Translations under genes and position numbers: made by a program
From: Eubacterium sp.
GTDB lineage: Bacteria; Bacillota; Clostridia; Oscillospirales; Acutalibacteraceae
Direction: 5' to 3'
Length of the DNA: 64,000 bases
Assembly: GCA_017446095.1 (NCBI GenBank)
Contig: JAFSRN010000004.1
Location: 1 to 64,000 of the forward strand
Notes under the pieces: model-generated
What the model was told of the DNA's origin: nothing
Databases searched by the model: none
What the model saw: the letters and a program-made list of their open reading frames with translations, nothing else
In this document: piece by piece, positions 7,996 through 16,521 of the stretch
How the letters are laid out: each line of letters begins with the position of its first letter
Position numbering within the stretch: the stretch's first letter is position 1

Positions 7996-8881
7996 TGTAC
8001 ACCGCCATACATTTTTCAAGAATTATTTCGGGATAATACGACTGCTTAGCGCGGCGAAGGCCTTCAATGCCCAAATCTTCCTCGCGGTTAACATAGGTAT
8101 ACTCCTGCAGGCAGTTCTTTGTGAACTCCTGGTTGATTATCGGGTACGCACCCTGAATGTCGGCAGACGCTTTTTCAAAATGCGTAACAAAGCATTTACC
8201 GTTTGGCTGTGCTTCGCCAAGGCAGTACGCTACAACTTCGCCGTTTGCGCGGATAAGTCCGCCCTTCCAGCCAAGCTCGTCAAAAGCGGATAGCGCTTTT
8301 TTAACTGCGTTTAACTCATCGTAATAATCGTCTGCTTCGTCGCCTTTTGCTTCAATCCAGCGGTAGCTTACCTGAAGGCAGTCATCGATATTATCAGCAC
8401 AAATCTCTTCAAATTGCCAGTCTGGATTGTTGCGCTTGAAGTTTGAAATGTGGTTGCGCTTGCCGTGTAGTTTTTTGCCGGAAAGCGAAGTCATTTTTGA
8501 CACAAGGTAGATATAGTCGTTGTCGCCGGGGTCGTTTGTGTAGTCAAACTTACCGAAAAACGCTTCCTGCAAAAGCATTTTGTACCCTTCTGTAATACCG
8601 TAAATCTTTGGCGTTGCGCCAAGCGATTCAGCGTCGTCAATAATCTGCTGAACCGCGTCGGTAAAATCACCCTCGCCGAGCGGTACAGAGTACACAACGT
8701 CGGGCGCTTCGCCCCAGCGGCAGAACATAAAGTCCTTGTACTTTGCGATTTGCGTGTTATAAGTTTCCGTCCATATGTACTGGTTGCCGAAGGTATACTC
8801 GCAGTTCATACTGTTAGCGTGCAACAGGCACTCGTCAACCCATTCTTTGTCAGCCAATTCGGCTGTTTTAAAATTAAGCAT
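7988..8881 (-). CDS. DUF2156 (LPG_synthase_C-like) protein
   Basis: A 297-aa cytoplasmic protein of the DUF2156 family, related to the C-terminal GNAT-like transferase half of phosphatidylglycerol lysyltransferase MprF but without its membrane half. Supporting features are the SGKKLHGKRNHI motif near the middle and the C-terminal YVNREEDLGIEGLRRAKQSY block, which is characteristic. Stand-alone members presumably move aminoacyl groups from tRNA; the acceptor is not known. The start codon shares its A with the stop of tmk (TAATG), so translation is coupled. Confidence 0.82.
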   Translation of the reverse strand: MLNFKTAELADKEWVDECLLHANSMNCEYTFGNQYIWTETYNTQIAKYKDFMFCRWGEAPDVVYSVPLGEGDFTDAVQQIIDDAESLGATPKIYGITEGYKMLLQEAFFGKFDYTNDPGDNDYIYLVSKMTSLSGKKLHGKRNHISNFKRNNPDWQFEEICADNIDDCLQVSYRWIEAKGDEADDYYDELNAVKKALSAFDELGWKGGLIRANGEVVAYCLGEAQPNGKCFVTHFEKASADIQGAYPIINQEFTKNCLQEYTYVNREEDLGIEGLRRAKQSYYPEIILEKCMAVYND

Positions 8882-9546
8882 TATTTAACTTCCTTGTCTA
8901 CTAATTCACATATTTTGCTGTGGATAGTGTCTATTGCCAGGAGTTCACCGTTATCGGTGCAGTCAACAACGCACCAGTTTTGCTTTTTTGCTGTGTATAA
9001 TGCTGATTTGCGGCAGTTTTGCAGGAACTTGACATTACTTTCATGAACGTCTTTTTTGTTCTCGTCGCCGCTGTAACGACTTGTCATCAGCCGCTGCGAA
9101 ATCTCAACAGGAACGTCGAGATATATTACAAGGTCAGGCTTTGGAATACCGATTTTGTTGTACTCAAAATCCTCACTCCAGTCAAGATAAGCGTCCCACT
9201 CATCGGGGTCAAGCTTTTCCATCTGGTAGATTGAGTTGGACGTTGCGTATCTGTCGGCAAGGATAAGGGTGCCGTTTTCGTAATCTTCTTTCCATTTGAG
9301 TTTGTACGAAGCAAAGCGGTCAACTGCGTAAAACGCACCGGCGGCATAGGCGTTGACATCGTCTGCCGATTTGCCAAATTCGCCCTGCAGGTACATATTT
9401 ACAAGCGTGCTTGAGGGTGAGTCGTAATCGGGCAGCTTAATCTTTTTGTAGTTAATGCCGATATCCTCAAGATGCTTTTCAAGCAGTGCGGTCTGCGTTG
9501 ATTTGCCGCTGCCGTCAAGCCCTTCAATTATTATCAGTTTTGGCAT
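8881..9546 (-). CDS. tmk: Thymidylate kinase (dTMP kinase)
   Basis: Phosphorylates dTMP to dTDP with ATP in dTTP synthesis. The 221-aa protein has a P-loop at the very N-terminus ([11 protein letters not shown]), the DRY motif (ADRYATSN) and YLDVPVE ahead of the LID region. It is a little longer than E. coli Tmk and its LID is rich in charged residues. Its place behind dgt, dnaG and sigA joins it to DNA synthesis. It overlaps the DUF896 gene by 23 bases. Kinases of related deoxynucleosides share the fold, but the DRY-type motif favours dTMP. Confidence 0.88.
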   Translation of the reverse strand: MPKLIIIEGLDGSGKSTQTALLEKHLEDIGINYKKIKLPDYDSPSSTLVNMYLQGEFGKSADDVNAYAAGAFYAVDRFASYKLKWKEDYENGTLILADRYATSNSIYQMEKLDPDEWDAYLDWSEDFEYNKIGIPKPDLVIYLDVPVEISQRLMTSRYSGDENKKDVHESNVKFLQNCRKSALYTAKKQNWCVVDCTDNGELLAIDTIHSKICELVDKEVK

Positions 9547-9748
9547 CTTTTCTCTCTAACTTTCTCTTATTGCCCTTTTCGTCAACGATGTATGTGTTTT
9601 CAAGCTGGCTGATAAGGCTTGCCTTATAAGAGTTGATGTATTCAAGCCTTAAGTTTGCCTGTTCCTGCTTTTCCTCATCGGTAAGACCTTCGGGCGTCTT
9701 TGACTTGCGGGCAAGTTCGTTTATTCTGTCTATCTTCTTCTGTTCCAT
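9524..9748 (-). CDS. DUF896 family small protein (YnzC-like)
   Basis: A 74-aa highly charged, mostly helical protein. The N-terminal helical hairpin ([14 protein letters not shown], then [10 protein letters not shown]) and the following [12 protein letters not shown] define DUF896. B. subtilis YnzC is a relative with no settled function. The start shares a base with the sigA stop (TAATG) and the end overlaps tmk, so it is made together with both. Confidence 0.9.
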   Translation of the reverse strand: MEQKKIDRINELARKSKTPEGLTDEEKQEQANLRLEYINSYKASLISQLENTYIVDEKGNKRKLERKDAKTDNN

Positions 9749-10869
9749 TAATCCAAAAAGTCCTTAAGTTTTTTGCTTCTGCTCGGGTGGCGGAGTTTGC
9801 GCAGCGCTTTTGCTTCAATCTGCCTGATTCTCTCACGCGTTACGTTAAACTCTTTGCCAACCTCTTCAAGCGTTTTCGGGTTGCCGTCCTCAAGACCGAA
9901 GCGAAGGGAAAGCACTTTTTCCTCACGCGGGGTGAGAGTTTTAAGCACCTCTGCAAGCTGCTCTTTAAGCAGGCTCATTGACGCTGCGTCTGCAGGTGCA
10001 AGCGCGTCGTCATCGGGAATAAAGTCGCCGAGGTGGGAATCCTCTTCCTCGCCGATAGGTGTTTCAAGCGACACTGGATCCTGTGCAACACGCAGAATTT
10101 CGCGCACTTTATCGTCCGGCATTTCGAGGTAAACTGCGATTTCCTCCGGTGTGGGTTCGTGCCCGTTGAGGTGCAGAAGCTGCGACTTTGCCTTTTTAAC
10201 CTTATTGATAGTTTCCACCATATGCACGGGGATTCTGATTGTACGCGCCTGATCGGCGATTGCACGGGTAATTGCCTGACGAATCCACCATGTGGCGTAG
10301 GTTGAAAACTTAAAGCCCTTGGTGTAATCGAACTTGTCCACCGCTTTGATAAGACCGAGATTGCCTTCCTGAATAAGATCGAGGAACTGCATGCCCCTGC
10401 CCACATAGCGCTTTGCAATACTTACAACAAGGCGCAGGTTTGCTTCGGCAAGGCGCTTTTTAGCATTCTCGTCGTCCTCGGCAATCTTGATTGCGAGCTC
10501 AATTTCCTCCTCTGCGGTGAGAAGCGGAATTCTGCCGATTTCCTTAAGGTAAACCTTAACAGGGTCGTCCATAGCCGCATTGTCGTTAACGGCAACGGTT
10601 TCTGCCGCGTCGGTTTCCTTCGGCAGGTCAACCTCAAGTGTGATGCCGTCGAGCGTTTCCGCAGAAAAGTCATCAATAATATTGATGTTGGCTGCGTCAA
10701 TCATCTCGTTAAGCTTTTCAAGCTCCTCAACGTCAAGGTCGAGTTCGACAATCATATTGTCGATTTCCTGTGCGGTGAGGTGACCGGAAGATTTGCCCTT
10801 TTCTACAAGCTTTTTAAACGCCGCAAGTTTCTTTTCTTCATGAGTTGATTGTGTATTATTCTTTTCCAT
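9748..10869 (-). CDS. sigA: Primary sigma factor SigA/RpoD
   Basis: The 373-aa housekeeping sigma factor, close to B. subtilis SigA in length. Region 1.1 is at about 10-70, then an acidic linker, region 1.2 ([12 protein letters not shown]), region 2 with the -10 recognition and melting helices ([25 protein letters not shown]), region 3 ([10 protein letters not shown]) and region 4 with the -35 recognition helix ([20 protein letters not shown]). GAGGAG lies seven bases before the ATG. It sits 20 bases after dnaG, preserving the widespread dnaG-rpoD pair. Promoters in this window fit its expected specificity. Confidence 0.98.
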   Translation of the reverse strand: MEKNNTQSTHEEKKLAAFKKLVEKGKSSGHLTAQEIDNMIVELDLDVEELEKLNEMIDAANINIIDDFSAETLDGITLEVDLPKETDAAETVAVNDNAAMDDPVKVYLKEIGRIPLLTAEEEIELAIKIAEDDENAKKRLAEANLRLVVSIAKRYVGRGMQFLDLIQEGNLGLIKAVDKFDYTKGFKFSTYATWWIRQAITRAIADQARTIRIPVHMVETINKVKKAKSQLLHLNGHEPTPEEIAVYLEMPDDKVREILRVAQDPVSLETPIGEEEDSHLGDFIPDDDALAPADAASMSLLKEQLAEVLKTLTPREEKVLSLRFGLEDGNPKTLEEVGKEFNVTRERIRQIEAKALRKLRHPSRSKKLKDFLD

Positions 10870-10889
10870 AATATTCTCCTCGGTATGTA

Positions 10890-12623
10890 TTAACTAAACA
10901 GTTTGCGGAAGGCATCGTCGCTGATACTTTCCATATCCGTATTATTTATCTGCTCTTTTGAACTCTCGTCGTTGATAATTGCAATGCAGTCAACGAACTC
11001 TTTTTCAGGGTTCGTGCTTTCCGACGCACGTGCAAGTATGCCTGAAAGCTTATTCATCTCGTCGTCGCTCAACACTTCGCCGAAGTGGATGAGGTCGATA
11101 TCCTGATTGAGCTTTATCCTCTCACAAATCATTGAGTAGATTTTTTGATAAAAGCCCTCGGTCAGTTTTGACGAATCAAAGTTGTCGGTATACTTAATAA
11201 GCTTTTTGTGGTGCATCAAAAGCCCTATCAGCCTGTTTTCCGCCCGCAGCTTGCGAGTGGTTGCAGATGTGTCGTAGCTTTCTTTATAGTTCTTGCGCAT
11301 ACTTTCCGTTATAGCGGAAGTGGCTTCCCTTCGCCGCTCGCGTGCGCGCATTCGCTTTGAACTGCTGTCGAGCTGTATTCTGATGTTATTTTTATCAACA
11401 CCAAGTTCTTCCGCAAGGCGCGAGATGTATAAATCCTGCTCAATCGGCTGCGCTTTGCTGAGTATGCCAACGCACTCATTAAGGAAATCAAGCTTGCCCT
11501 GCGTTGTGGCGATATTATACTTATTTCGTGCGCGCAGTATTTCAAACTCCGTTTCGTTAGACGCGCCCTCAAGCATTGCTTCAAACTTGTCCCTGCCCTG
11601 ATTTTTGATAATCTCGTCGGGGTCCTTGCCGCCCGTCAGCGCAGGAATACGCACCTTAATTTCCGTCTGGTTGAACAGCCCGACTGCTTTATTAAGCGCC
11701 TTCTGCCCTGCTTCGTCAGCGTCATAGGCAAGTATAACCTCGCTTGCATAGCGCGAAATCAGGCGAACCTGCTCGGCGGTCAGCGCAGTGCCGCAGCCTG
11801 CAACGGCGTTGTTAAAACCAGCCTGATGCATAGCGATTACATCCATATAGCCTTCGCAAAGGATAAGGCTGTCCTTGCCGCTGTCCTTTGCAAGGTTAAG
11901 CGCAAACAGCTCGTTGGTCTTTTTGTAAACCATCGTTTCGCCTGTGTTGATGTACTTTGGCTTTGAGTCGTCAAGCACTCTGCCGCCAAAAGCAATAACA
12001 TTGCCGCGGACGTCGATAATCGGCGTCATAACGCGATGGCGGAAAATATCGTAGTAACTCTTCTGCCCGCGCTTTACTAGCCCTGCGGCTTCCATATCCG
12101 CATACTTGAAGCCCTTTGCGCTGAGATGATTCCTGAGTGCATCCCAGGAATCCGGCGCGTAGCCAAGACCGAACTTTTTAATCGTCTTGGGGCTGAGCCC
12201 TCTTGACAGCCAGTAGTCAAGTCCGACCTTGCCCTCGTCGCTCATCATATACGAGTTGAAAAATCTTGCCGCCTCACGGTTAATTGAAAGTATCGTTTTG
12301 CGCTGAAGAGCAAGCGAATTATCGTACCCGTCGTCGGGCATCTGCAAGCCTGCCCTGCCTGCAAGCGTTTTAATCGCGTCTATATAATCAAGATTTTCAA
12401 TCCTTTTAACAAATCCGATTGCGTCGCCGCCTGCGCCGCAGCCGAAGCAGTAAAACGACTGCGTTTCGGGATAGACGGTAAACGACGGCGTTTTTTCGTT
12501 ATGAAACGGACACAGACCGACGTACGTTCTGCCCCTTCGTTTTAAAGTAACGTAAGTTGAGATTACGTCGTTAATATCTGTTCGCATTTTTAAATCGTTA
12601 ATGAAACTATCACTAATCGCCAC
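10890..12623 (-). CDS. dnaG: DNA primase DnaG
   Basis: Makes RNA primers at the replication fork. With the GTG start at 12623 the protein is 577 aa and begins (M)AISDSFI, as primases usually do; AAAGGGG is eight bases upstream. An ATG at 12641 would add six residues but lacks a ribosome site. The N-terminal zinc ribbon ligands are C38, H41, C59 and C62. The Toprim core is visible ([19 protein letters not shown]) with its catalytic acids. The C-terminal helicase-binding region is present and divergent, as is normal. Upstream dgt and downstream sigA complete a conserved clostridial trio. Confidence 0.97.
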   Translation of the reverse strand: MAISDSFINDLKMRTDINDVISTYVTLKRRGRTYVGLCPFHNEKTPSFTVYPETQSFYCFGCGAGGDAIGFVKRIENLDYIDAIKTLAGRAGLQMPDDGYDNSLALQRKTILSINREAARFFNSYMMSDEGKVGLDYWLSRGLSPKTIKKFGLGYAPDSWDALRNHLSAKGFKYADMEAAGLVKRGQKSYYDIFRHRVMTPIIDVRGNVIAFGGRVLDDSKPKYINTGETMVYKKTNELFALNLAKDSGKDSLILCEGYMDVIAMHQAGFNNAVAGCGTALTAEQVRLISRYASEVILAYDADEAGQKALNKAVGLFNQTEIKVRIPALTGGKDPDEIIKNQGRDKFEAMLEGASNETEFEILRARNKYNIATTQGKLDFLNECVGILSKAQPIEQDLYISRLAEELGVDKNNIRIQLDSSSKRMRARERRREATSAITESMRKNYKESYDTSATTRKLRAENRLIGLLMHHKKLIKYTDNFDSSKLTEGFYQKIYSMICERIKLNQDIDLIHFGEVLSDDEMNKLSGILARASESTNPEKEFVDCIAIINDESSKEQINNTDMESISDDAFRKLFS

Positions 12624-12644
12624 AATCTCAACCCCTTTCATTAA

Positions 12645-13649
12645 TTATTCCAACCAGAACTTCGGCACAAACAACTGGTTAAACACCTTTACGGAATAGT
12701 TATCGCTCATACCTGCGATGTAGTCGCACACAGCGCGTTCTGTGCCGTCGCGCTCTGCAATATTGATGTATTCGCGCGGAAGCTTGTCCGTATTCTTTAT
12801 GTAATAGTCGTACAGTTTTTCAATCATTGCAACTGCTTTGACTTCCTCGCTCTTGCAAACGGGATTGCGGTAAACCGCCGTGAACATAAACTCGTGCAAA
12901 TCCTGAAAGTATTCGTAATAATTAGCGTCCATACGGATTTTATCGCCCGTCTGGCTGTTCTCAATAACGTTCTGCACCATTGAGTCAATGCGCTCGCCCT
13001 TGCTCATACCGAGCTTTATACGCAAGTCAAGCGGAATCATATCGTCCGTCATCACGCCTGCGCGGATAGCGTCGTCAATATCATGGTTGATATAAGCAAT
13101 ATGGTCTGCAATGCGGATAATCTGCCCCTCGAGCGTGTACGCTTCCTCGCCGCGTGTGTGGCAGAGGATACCGTTTTTAACCTCGTCGGTAAGGTTGAGC
13201 CCCTGACCGTCTTTTTCTATACATTCTGCAACGCGAACGCTCTGCTCAAAATGCTTGAATCCGTGCGGCGAAAGTGCGTCGAGCGCCCTTTCCCCTGCGT
13301 GACCGAAAGGCGTGTGACCGAGGTCGTGCCCTAAAGCAATCGCTTCCGTCAGATCCTCGTTGAGCTGCAACGCCCTTGCGATGGTTCGCGCAATCTGCGA
13401 AACCTCAAGCGTGTGCGTAAGGCGCGTTCTGTAATGGTCGCCCGACGGCGCAAGGAAAACCTGCGTTTTGTGCTTAAGGCGGCGGAAGGACTGGCTGTGA
13501 ATAATCCTGTCCCTGTCGCGCTGATAACAGGTTCTGATATCGCACTCGTCCTCTGCGCGGCTTCTGCCCCTTGATTCGCAGGCAAGCGCGGCGCGAGATG
13601 ATAATATTTTCTTTTCATTTTCTTCTGTTATACGTCTGATATTTTCCAC
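12645..13649 (-). CDS. dgt: Deoxyguanosinetriphosphate triphosphohydrolase-like HD protein
   Basis: Hydrolyses dNTPs, classically dGTP, to the deoxynucleoside and triphosphate. About 334 aa. The HD-domain metal ligands are clear: HTLEVSQIA, then ALGHDLGHTPFGHAGE, and a later Asp in ADHIAYINHD. The SRGR and SFRRLKHKTQVF segments near the N-terminus are typical of the short, clostridial-type dGTPases. I place the start at GTG 13649, with CGGAG six bases upstream, because the ATG at 13670 has no ribosome site and the resulting N-terminus fits the family better. The gene heads the long chain, and I found no convincing promoter for it. Confidence 0.9.
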   Translation of the reverse strand: MENIRRITEENEKKILSSRAALACESRGRSRAEDECDIRTCYQRDRDRIIHSQSFRRLKHKTQVFLAPSGDHYRTRLTHTLEVSQIARTIARALQLNEDLTEAIALGHDLGHTPFGHAGERALDALSPHGFKHFEQSVRVAECIEKDGQGLNLTDEVKNGILCHTRGEEAYTLEGQIIRIADHIAYINHDIDDAIRAGVMTDDMIPLDLRIKLGMSKGERIDSMVQNVIENSQTGDKIRMDANYYEYFQDLHEFMFTAVYRNPVCKSEEVKAVAMIEKLYDYYIKNTDKLPREYINIAERDGTERAVCDYIAGMSDNYSVKVFNQLFVPKFWLE

Positions 13650-13737
13650 AATATACTCCGAAATATGCATAATATGCGCAAAAACAGGTGTTTCTATAAG
13701 TATTTACGCAAAAAAATAAAAATATCCTTTAAAAATA

Positions 13738-13772
13738 TTGATTATTTTAAAATAAAATATTAAAATAATCAA
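13738..13772 (+). promoter_or_regulatory. Promoter covered by a 13-bp inverted repeat
   Basis: TTGATT (13738-13743), a 17-base spacer and TAAAAT (13761-13766) form a plausible SigA promoter for the metallophosphoesterase. The same bases form a perfect inverted repeat: TTGATTATTTTAA (13738-13750) and its complement at 13760-13772, with a nine-base centre. Such an arrangement covers both promoter boxes and looks like a repressor operator. Confidence 0.6.
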
Positions 13773-13783
13773 GAGGTTTTTTT

Positions 13784-14632
13784 ATGAAATATGTATTTTT
13801 GATAATTGCTGTGCTGATAATCGCCGCATTTTTGTATTATCAGAACCACAAGCTGGACGTAACTAATTACAAAATAACGTCATCTGACATTGCTAACACG
13901 GTAAAAATCGTGCATCTGTCGGACTTACATTCGCAGCCGAGGCGCAATGTTTACGAATGTGTTAAAAAGGTGCGTCCCGACCTGATTATGATTACAGGCG
14001 ACTATATTAACGACAAGTGCAAACGCAAGGACAAAATGCTTGAGTTCGGCAAAGAACTTGCCGATGTTGCGCCTGTGTACTACATCACAGGAAACCACGA
14101 GCGCAGGCTTGAAAACTTTGAAGAACTGATGGAGGAACTGCGCGGCGTCGGTTTTAACGTACTGCTTGACGAGATAAAAACCGTTACGGTTAACGGCACG
14201 GATATTAATATACTCGGTCTTGACGAGAATCAGGCAAGCCACGAAAACTACAGAGAGCGCAAAAACGGCACTTTTGTTTACAAGGATGAGTCGCCGCTGT
14301 TTAACGAGCTTGCAGAAAAAGACGGGTTTAAAATCGCACTTTCGCACTTTCCGGAAAACTTTGAGGGCGTGAGCGAAATGAATTATTCGCAGTACGACTT
14401 TGACCTGCAGCTTTCCGGCCACGCGCACGGCGGACAGTTTATACTGCCGTTTGTCGGTTCGGTATACTCACCCGGACAGGGGCTGTTCCCGAAGTACGCG
14501 CGCGGCAGTCACGGCGACAGACCTAAACTGATAGTAAGCCGCGGAATCGGCAATGCCGAGTTCCCGTTCAGACTGTTTAACCACCCCGAAATTATTGCAA
14601 TTAGGCTGAGCAAGCCGCTTGAAAAGGATTAA
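13784..14632 (+). CDS. Membrane-anchored metallophosphoesterase (YkuE-like)
   Basis: A 282-aa calcineurin-like phosphoesterase. One N-terminal helix (about 2-20) anchors it. All metal-binding motifs of the family are present in order: DLH (LSDLHSQ), GDY (MITGDYIN), GNHE, SHFP and GHAHGGQ. Close relatives such as B. subtilis YkuE act on substrates at the outer face of the membrane, perhaps UDP-diacylglucosamine-type lipids; the substrate here is not known. AAGAGG lies upstream of the ATG. The stop is two bases before the YbaK-like gene, so the two are expressed together. Confidence 0.88.
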   Translation: MKYVFLIIAVLIIAAFLYYQNHKLDVTNYKITSSDIANTVKIVHLSDLHSQPRRNVYECVKKVRPDLIMITGDYINDKCKRKDKMLEFGKELADVAPVYYITGNHERRLENFEELMEELRGVGFNVLLDEIKTVTVNGTDINILGLDENQASHENYRERKNGTFVYKDESPLFNELAEKDGFKIALSHFPENFEGVSEMNYSQYDFDLQLSGHAHGGQFILPFVGSVYSPGQGLFPKYARGSHGDRPKLIVSRGIGNAEFPFRLFNHPEIIAIRLSKPLEKD

Positions 14633-14634
14633 TT

Positions 14635-15171
14635 ATGTTTGTAAGTGAAGTAATAAAAACACCGCCAAAGGAATTTGCAACAAGCCTGCAGGAAAAAGTG
14701 TACAAAACGCTTGCAGAGCTTGAAATACCGTTTGAACGCGTAGACACAGGCGACGCGGTTACGATGGAAGATTGCATTGACATTGATAAAAAACTCGGCT
14801 GCAAGGTGGTAAAAACGCTGTTTTTGTGCAACAGGCAAAAGACCGCGTTTTACCTGTTTGTAACTCCCGGCGACAAGCCGTTTGTAACAAAAGACTTCGG
14901 CAAGGCGCTCGGCGTATCGCGAGTATCGTTTGCGCCGAGCGACCTGCTGCTTGATATGATGGAAACGCAGGTAGGCGCAACCACAGTTTACAGCCTGCTG
15001 CTTGACACTGCAAAGGACGTACGCATTGTGTTTGACAAAGAGGTGCTTGACGAAAGCGACTACGGCTGCACTGACGGCACATTTAACTGCTATATGAAGG
15101 TTAAGACCGCGGATATAATTGAAAAGTTTATCCCCTGCACCAACCACACTTTAGAAATAATTGAAGTATAA
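14635..15171 (+). CDS. YbaK/ProX-type aminoacyl-tRNA deacylase-like protein
   Basis: A 178-aa stand-alone YbaK/aaRS-associated domain. Family members remove wrongly attached amino acids from tRNA, such as Ala or Cys from tRNA-Pro. The conserved lysine is in KVVKTLFL, and the KDFGKALGVSRVSFAPSD segment matches the PrdX/ProX subgroup found in clostridia. It lacks the synthetase domains. The start is two bases after the metallophosphoesterase stop. The mischarged species it edits is not known from the sequence. Confidence 0.82.
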   Translation: MFVSEVIKTPPKEFATSLQEKVYKTLAELEIPFERVDTGDAVTMEDCIDIDKKLGCKVVKTLFLCNRQKTAFYLFVTPGDKPFVTKDFGKALGVSRVSFAPSDLLLDMMETQVGATTVYSLLLDTAKDVRIVFDKEVLDESDYGCTDGTFNCYMKVKTADIIEKFIPCTNHTLEIIEV

Positions 15172-15334
15172 AAAATGCTGTACTCACACCGAGTACAGCA
15201 TTTCAGCGTATCGAAAAAAACTACGAAACAAATTCGACACGCTGTGAGGATGAACGAAAAAGATGCAGAATCCCGTTTTGTTGCGAACTTTGCTGTACGA
15301 CGGTACCGCTTGTGAGCAAAAAACGGGAAACGCC

Positions 15335-15369
15335 AAAACCCGCAGGAACTCAATGTTTCTGCGGGTTTT
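15335..15369. terminator. Strong terminator-like hairpin inside the MITE-like element
   Basis: AAAACCCGCAGGAAC pairs with its near-complement at 15355-15369 (15 positions, one G-T wobble) around a five-base loop. The T and A ends make it usable in both directions, fitting its place between convergent genes. Confidence 0.7.
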
Positions 15370-15401
15370 CATAGATTTTATATATCAGATGCTTCGCACG
15401 C

Positions 15402-15431
15402 GGAACGATGTGGTCATCGTTCCCTACAATT
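15402..15431 (+). repeat. Hairpin repeat, copy 1 (GGAACGATG stem, CTACAATT tail)
   Basis: A nine-bp perfect stem, GGAACGATG with CATCGTTCC, loop TGGT, then the tail CTACAATT. Two further family copies occur at 32417-32442 and 32969-33002 in the same orientation. Confidence 0.8.
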
Positions 15432-15508
15432 CTTCGCTTATAGAACTTCGGCGTGGTTATGCACTTTTTCGACAGCCTCAAACGCTGTACTCACACCGAG
15501 TACAGCAT

Positions 15509-16132
15509 TTATTTTACCTTATCAAAAATTGTGCCTGTGATGTTAAGCGTGTACTTGCCTGCGCTCATATCGGTCAGTTTGTCCTGCAAAAGTGCAGTTT
15601 TATCCGCTTTAAGCGAAAAAGTTAGTTTAACATTATCCGCAAAATCGGTGCTGATAACATTAGCGCCGACATCGGTAAGCAGCGTGTTCATCCTGTCATA
15701 AAACGAATAGTCAACTGCCGTTTCAATCACGGAACACTCCGCCATTGTGATGATATGCCCTGCTTCAAGCGCGATTTTTGATGTGTGCGAATACGCACGC
15801 ACAAGTCCGCCTGCGCCAAGCAGCGTGCCGCCGAAATAGCGCGTAGCCACAACGCATACATCGGTAACGCCGGCTTTAAGTATAACATCAAGCACGGGTA
15901 CACCTGCCGTACCGCCGGGCTCGCCGTCGTCGGAATAGCGCTGAATATTATTTTCACGCAGAACATAAGCATACACGTTGTGCGTTGCATCCCAGTGCTT
16001 CGACTTTATTTCGTTAATAAACGCGACGGCTTCGTCCTGAGTTTTAACAGGCTTGACGTAGCCGATGAACCTTGACTTTTTTTCTATAAAAAAGTCGTCA
16101 GCCGCGATTTCCACAGTTTTGTATTCCTGCAT
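15509..16132 (-). CDS. YigZ/IMPACT family protein (UPF0029)
   Basis: A 207-aa protein. Residues about 18-125 form the UPF0029 (Impact N-terminal) domain with its hallmark segments KSRFIGYV, the RYSDDGEPGGTAG motif and TRYFGGTLLGAGGLVRAY. A DUF1949-type ferredoxin-like C-terminal domain follows. Relatives include E. coli YigZ and the eukaryotic translation regulator IMPACT; the bacterial role is unproven. The stop codon overlaps the right end hairpin of the neighbouring repeat element, which probably supplies its terminator. Confidence 0.9.
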   Translation of the reverse strand: MQEYKTVEIAADDFFIEKKSRFIGYVKPVKTQDEAVAFINEIKSKHWDATHNVYAYVLRENNIQRYSDDGEPGGTAGVPVLDVILKAGVTDVCVVATRYFGGTLLGAGGLVRAYSHTSKIALEAGHIITMAECSVIETAVDYSFYDRMNTLLTDVGANVISTDFADNVKLTFSLKADKTALLQDKLTDMSAGKYTLNITGTIFDKVK

Positions 16133-16137
16133 TAATA

Positions 16138-16182
16138 CCCCTCATCCACCGCAAGCGGTCCCCTGCCCCCGAGGGGGAAGGC
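16138..16182. repeat. GC-rich palindromic intergenic repeat
   Basis: A C-rich block with two nested palindromes: ACCGC-AA-GCGGT at about 16148-16159, and CCCCC-GA-GGGGG at about 16166-16177. Its composition differs sharply from its surroundings. Blocks like this (CCCCTCATCC, CCGC, then runs of C and G) are known to me as recurrent intergenic repeats in Ruminococcaceae genomes; only one copy is in this window. Confidence 0.5.
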
Positions 16183-16195
16183 TAAATAAAAACAA

Positions 16196-16218
16196 GGCAA
16201 CAGAGTATATCTGTTGCC
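16196..16218 (-). terminator. Terminator of rpmE
   Basis: On the minus strand GGCAACAGA pairs with TCTGTTGCC (nine bp, loop of five) and is followed by TTGTTTTTATTT, just after the rpmE stop. Confidence 0.85.
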
Positions 16219-16230
16219 AATATTTTTTGA

Positions 16231-16434
16231 TTACGCTTTTTTAGCAAATCTCTTGTTGAATCTGTCAACACGTCCACCTGTATCAACGAGCTTCTGCTTA
16301 CCGGTGAAGAACGGGTGGCATTTTGAACAAATATCAACTCTCATATCGCCCTTTGTGCTCTTTGTTTCATAAGTAGCACCGCAGGCGCATCTTACTGTGC
16401 AAGTTTCATACTTAGGATGAATTCCGTCTTTCAT
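16231..16434 (-). CDS. rpmE: Ribosomal protein L31 (zinc-binding form)
   Basis: A 67-aa protein of the large ribosomal subunit. It begins [10 protein letters not shown] and keeps paired cysteines (CTVRCACG and CSKCHPFF) that bind zinc, so it is the C+ form, not the zinc-free paralogue made under zinc limitation. The start at 16434 has AGGTGA five bases upstream; an open frame to 16500 crosses the promoter and is rejected. It is monocistronic, with its own promoter and terminator. Confidence 0.97.
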   Translation of the reverse strand: MKDGIHPKYETCTVRCACGATYETKSTKGDMRVDICSKCHPFFTGKQKLVDTGGRVDRFNKRFAKKA

Positions 16435-16479
16435 TACTTTCACCTCTCTTAATTCACGAGATATTTCATAACGCAAAAC

Positions 16480-16508
16480 ATTATAACAAATGAATTGCAA
16501 AAATGCAA
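16480..16508 (-). promoter_or_regulatory. Promoter of rpmE
   Basis: On the minus strand: TTGCAT (16503-16508), a 17-base spacer and a perfect TATAAT (16480-16485). It lies in the short gap after addA. Confidence 0.75.
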
Positions 16509-16521
16509 GTGTTTTTTTAAA

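Larger units (their letters stand above)
15173..15511. mobile_element. MITE-like intergenic element with inverted ends
   Basis: This 339-base stretch has no gene. Its two ends are inverted copies of about 46 bases: each reads outward TTTTTCGA, a short variable part, then a 13-bp hairpin (AAATGCTGTACTC in the left arm). The left hairpin is 15173-15203 and the right about 15487-15511. Inside are a 15-bp terminator-like hairpin (15335-15369) and one copy of the GGAACGATG hairpin repeat (15402-15431). No transposase is present. The end hairpins may also terminate the two convergent flanking genes. The open frames that cross it are repetitive and are not called as genes. Confidence 0.6.

Noticed and set aside
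15090-15625. Several small open frames across the 15.2-15.5 kb spacer, with cysteine-rich or CEYSIF-like peptides
   Set aside because: The peptides come from the inverted repeat ends and appear on both strands; they match the sort of spurious ORF that repeats create.
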